Below are positions 62,762-64,000 of a stretch of 64,000 nt of DNA, in pieces. This DNA is from Xanthomonas pisi DSM 18956 (lineage in GTDB: Bacteria > Pseudomonadota > Gammaproteobacteria > Xanthomonadales > Xanthomonadaceae). The notes beneath the pieces were generated by a model. The model did not search any database and was not told the DNA's origin. It saw nothing but the letters and a program-made list of their open reading frames with translations. The stretch is taken from NCBI RefSeq assembly GCF_001010415.1, contig NZ_JPLE01000020.1, positions 17,178 to 81,177 on the forward strand. The letters are read 5' to 3'. The position numbers and the translations under genes were made by a program. Every line of letters starts with the position of its first letter. The stretch's first letter is position 1.

Positions 62762-62969
62762 TGATTGCTCAAGGCGGGGGCCGCGCTTCTTATCGCTGGC
62801 TTCGTGCGCGGATCTTCACCGGGGGGCGCGGCGAATGCCTACTCTTCAGCGGACATGTGGGGGGCATGCGCGCCATCGGTCTACGATGGCGGCATCGACT
62901 TACAGTGCATGCAAGGCGCCAATGCTGAAGGACGGCTGCCTGCAACGCGTTGGTGGCATGGGTGAATCG

Positions 62970-63605
62970 CTAGAGCCCACCCGATGAGATGCCGGCAGCT
63001 TTGGCCGCAACCGCATTGGCGTGGTAAACAGTCTCCACTGGGGTAAGCAGTCTCTCGAAGTGTCCGTGCGCATTGGCTCTCTGCTCGATCACAAACGGCG
63101 TAATGTCCTGTATCGAGATCAGCTCCGTGCTACCGAAACGCCGCAGGACATCGCCACGAAGCCCAAGCTGTAAAGCTCGCCTCGGTACCGGTTTGCCGGC
63201 TGGGTCGTGGTCAGGATCCCACTGCAGACGAACGTCGGATTGTGCCAAGGCTGCTTGCCACTGTTCACGTGATGAAAATTGAACGTGGTCGTAGCTGGAG
63301 GCAACGGCCAGCTGCAACAATTCATCGAAAAATCGCCTCGGCAGCCGGAGGGCCAGCACACGTTCCTGTCCTTCCTTGGAAGCCCATCCACACCGATACA
63401 TCATCCAGAGAAAGTTCGGCTTGACCCAACTCATGCGCGAGTAACTGAATTCTCCACCGAATTGCTGGTGGGCCACGGCGTAGTCCGCAATCGCTGGGCG
63501 ATACGCTTGATAGACGGTTATGGACGTCTCGTCGGACTGGGCCATCACATGGCGCCCTTCGGCCGGCCACGATGCAACTTGTCTAGTGTAGAAATCCGTC
63601 GTCAT
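62970..63605 (-). CDS. DUF4291 domain protein
   Basis: A 211-residue protein of the DUF4291 family. The family pattern is nearly complete: VYQAYRPAIADYAVAHQQFGGEFSYSRMSWVKPNFLWMMYRCGWASKEGQERVLALRL, and later VRLQWDPDHDPAGKPVPRRALQLGLRG. It has no signal peptide or membrane helix. No biochemical function has been assigned to the family to my knowledge. The gene is lower in G+C than its neighbours, and it stands alone at the edge of an A+T-richer region, suggesting transfer. The ATG at 63605 was chosen over a TTG two codons earlier. Confidence 0.88.
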   Translation of the reverse strand: MTTDFYTRQVASWPAEGRHVMAQSDETSITVYQAYRPAIADYAVAHQQFGGEFSYSRMSWVKPNFLWMMYRCGWASKEGQERVLALRLPRRFFDELLQLAVASSYDHVQFSSREQWQAALAQSDVRLQWDPDHDPAGKPVPRRALQLGLRGDVLRRFGSTELISIQDITPFVIEQRANAHGHFERLLTPVETVYHANAVAAKAAGISSGGL

Positions 63606-63662
63606 GAACAACGTAGAGGCCTCTCTAGCTTTAATGGCGCCGCCGGGAGCCGACCGCGGGTT

Positions 63663-63770
63663 ATGAGTCTGAGTATGGCTATGCTTCTGGCACCGGTTCT
63701 CGGCCTATTATTTGCCTTATTCGGCTACTGGCTGATTGTGCGCCATCAACGTCGATTAGATGCTGGGTAA
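63663..63770 (+). CDS. Possible very small membrane protein (35 aa)
   Basis: The frame from the ATG at 63663 encodes one hydrophobic helix (MLLAPVLGLLFALFGYWLIV) followed by a basic end (RHQRRLDAG). This is the positive-inside pattern of small single-span proteins. The upstream bases do not show a strong ribosome binding site. Coding is uncertain. Confidence 0.35.
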   Translation: MSLSMAMLLAPVLGLLFALFGYWLIVRHQRRLDAG

Positions 63771-64000
63771 TTGATCAAGGCAGCCGCTCCGCGGTGCGGC
63801 TGCCACCAGCGTTGGGGCGCACAGGAGTTTCAATGAGTGTGTAGTAGCGGGCGCAACTGATGTTGCACCATAGTCGGGGCCCCATCGGGTCGAATTATTT
63901 CGGGCGCTAGCATCCAAATGGCTGCATTCGCATTTCAAGCAAAAAGCGTCACCGCGGCAGATTCTGACGGTGAATTCCTTCTAGGGAAGGTCTGAACAAC
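63771..64000. other. A+T-richer right edge of the window, no gene seen
   Basis: The last 230 bases have no convincing frame. The final bases (AGGGAAGGTCTGAACAAC) resemble the ends of transposable elements I recall from xanthomonads, but this cannot be confirmed without the sequence to the right. Confidence 0.3.

Noticed and set aside
62765..62965. 66-codon plus-strand frame after tyrA
   Set aside because: It needs a TTG start, lacks a ribosome binding site, and has no recognisable features.
63983..64000. Insertion-sequence terminal repeat at the window end
   Set aside because: Only about 18 bases are visible and no transposase can be seen, so I kept this as a remark rather than calling a mobile element.

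Overview
The window is GC-rich, densely packed chromosomal DNA from a gammaproteobacterium of the Xanthomonas group. This rests on the omlA/fur divergent pair, the hrcA-grpE-dnaK-dnaJ order, a tmRNA tag reading ANDDNYGSDFAIAA, and several Xanthomonas-type dispersed intergenic repeats. The species cannot be fixed from this sequence alone. Almost all of the window looks like core genome. Only the last kilobase, which is visibly richer in A+T and carries a DUF4291 gene, looks accessory.

Layout. 0-8.6 kb: a POT peptide transporter (cut by the window edge), a rhomboid protease, small proteins, a lipoprotein, a MarR regulator, a secreted M3 dipeptidyl carboxypeptidase, glutathione peroxidase and ferredoxin-NADP reductase. 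8.8-16.7 kb: an ABC exporter, class I fumarase, a cysteine-rich secreted protein, a glutathione transferase, a Tat-exported beta-carbonic anhydrase, outer-membrane phospholipase A and a DUF456 membrane protein. 16.9-22.5 kb: a cold-shock protein, two glycine-zipper envelope proteins, a membrane-anchored cytochrome, tcdA, a TatD nuclease and a glutaryl-CoA-type acyl-CoA dehydrogenase. 22.5-33 kb: a membrane-bound DUF3857/transglutaminase protein, a second glutathione transferase, asparagine synthetase, an FMN reductase, dnaB (with an upstream DnaA box), a photolyase and an OmpA-like lipoprotein.

33-42.6 kb: a repeat-rich spacer, then a LysR regulator divergent from a five-gene operon (SDR-like protein, RND adaptor, RND pump, SDR, outer-membrane factor). 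This is a complete tripartite efflux system with two short-chain-dehydrogenase-fold proteins built into the operon. The first of the two lacks the catalytic Tyr and Lys. 42.6-46.8 kb: two GGDEF proteins (one with a CHASE3-like sensor and a GAF domain) and small hypothetical genes. 46.8-52.6 kb: the trans-translation and envelope block, with ssrA (tmRNA), an unusual 815-residue alpha/beta-hydrolase plus subtilase fusion, smpB, ratA, ratB/rnfH, omlA (bamE) and fur.

52.6-62.8 kb: a decayed duplicate of the recN tail, recN, then the heat-shock cluster hrcA-grpE-dnaK-dnaJ with two sigma32-type promoters. A repeat-rich spacer with a 37-bp tandem array follows, then pdxY and tyrA, which overlap by four bases. 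The right edge enters lower-GC DNA.

The most interesting items are the lipase-like/subtilase fusion sitting between ssrA and smpB, the apparently catalytically dead SDR at the head of the efflux operon, the recN-tail duplication, the cysteine-free Fur, and four families of structured intergenic repeats. I see no CRISPR array, tRNA, rRNA, prophage or complete insertion sequence.
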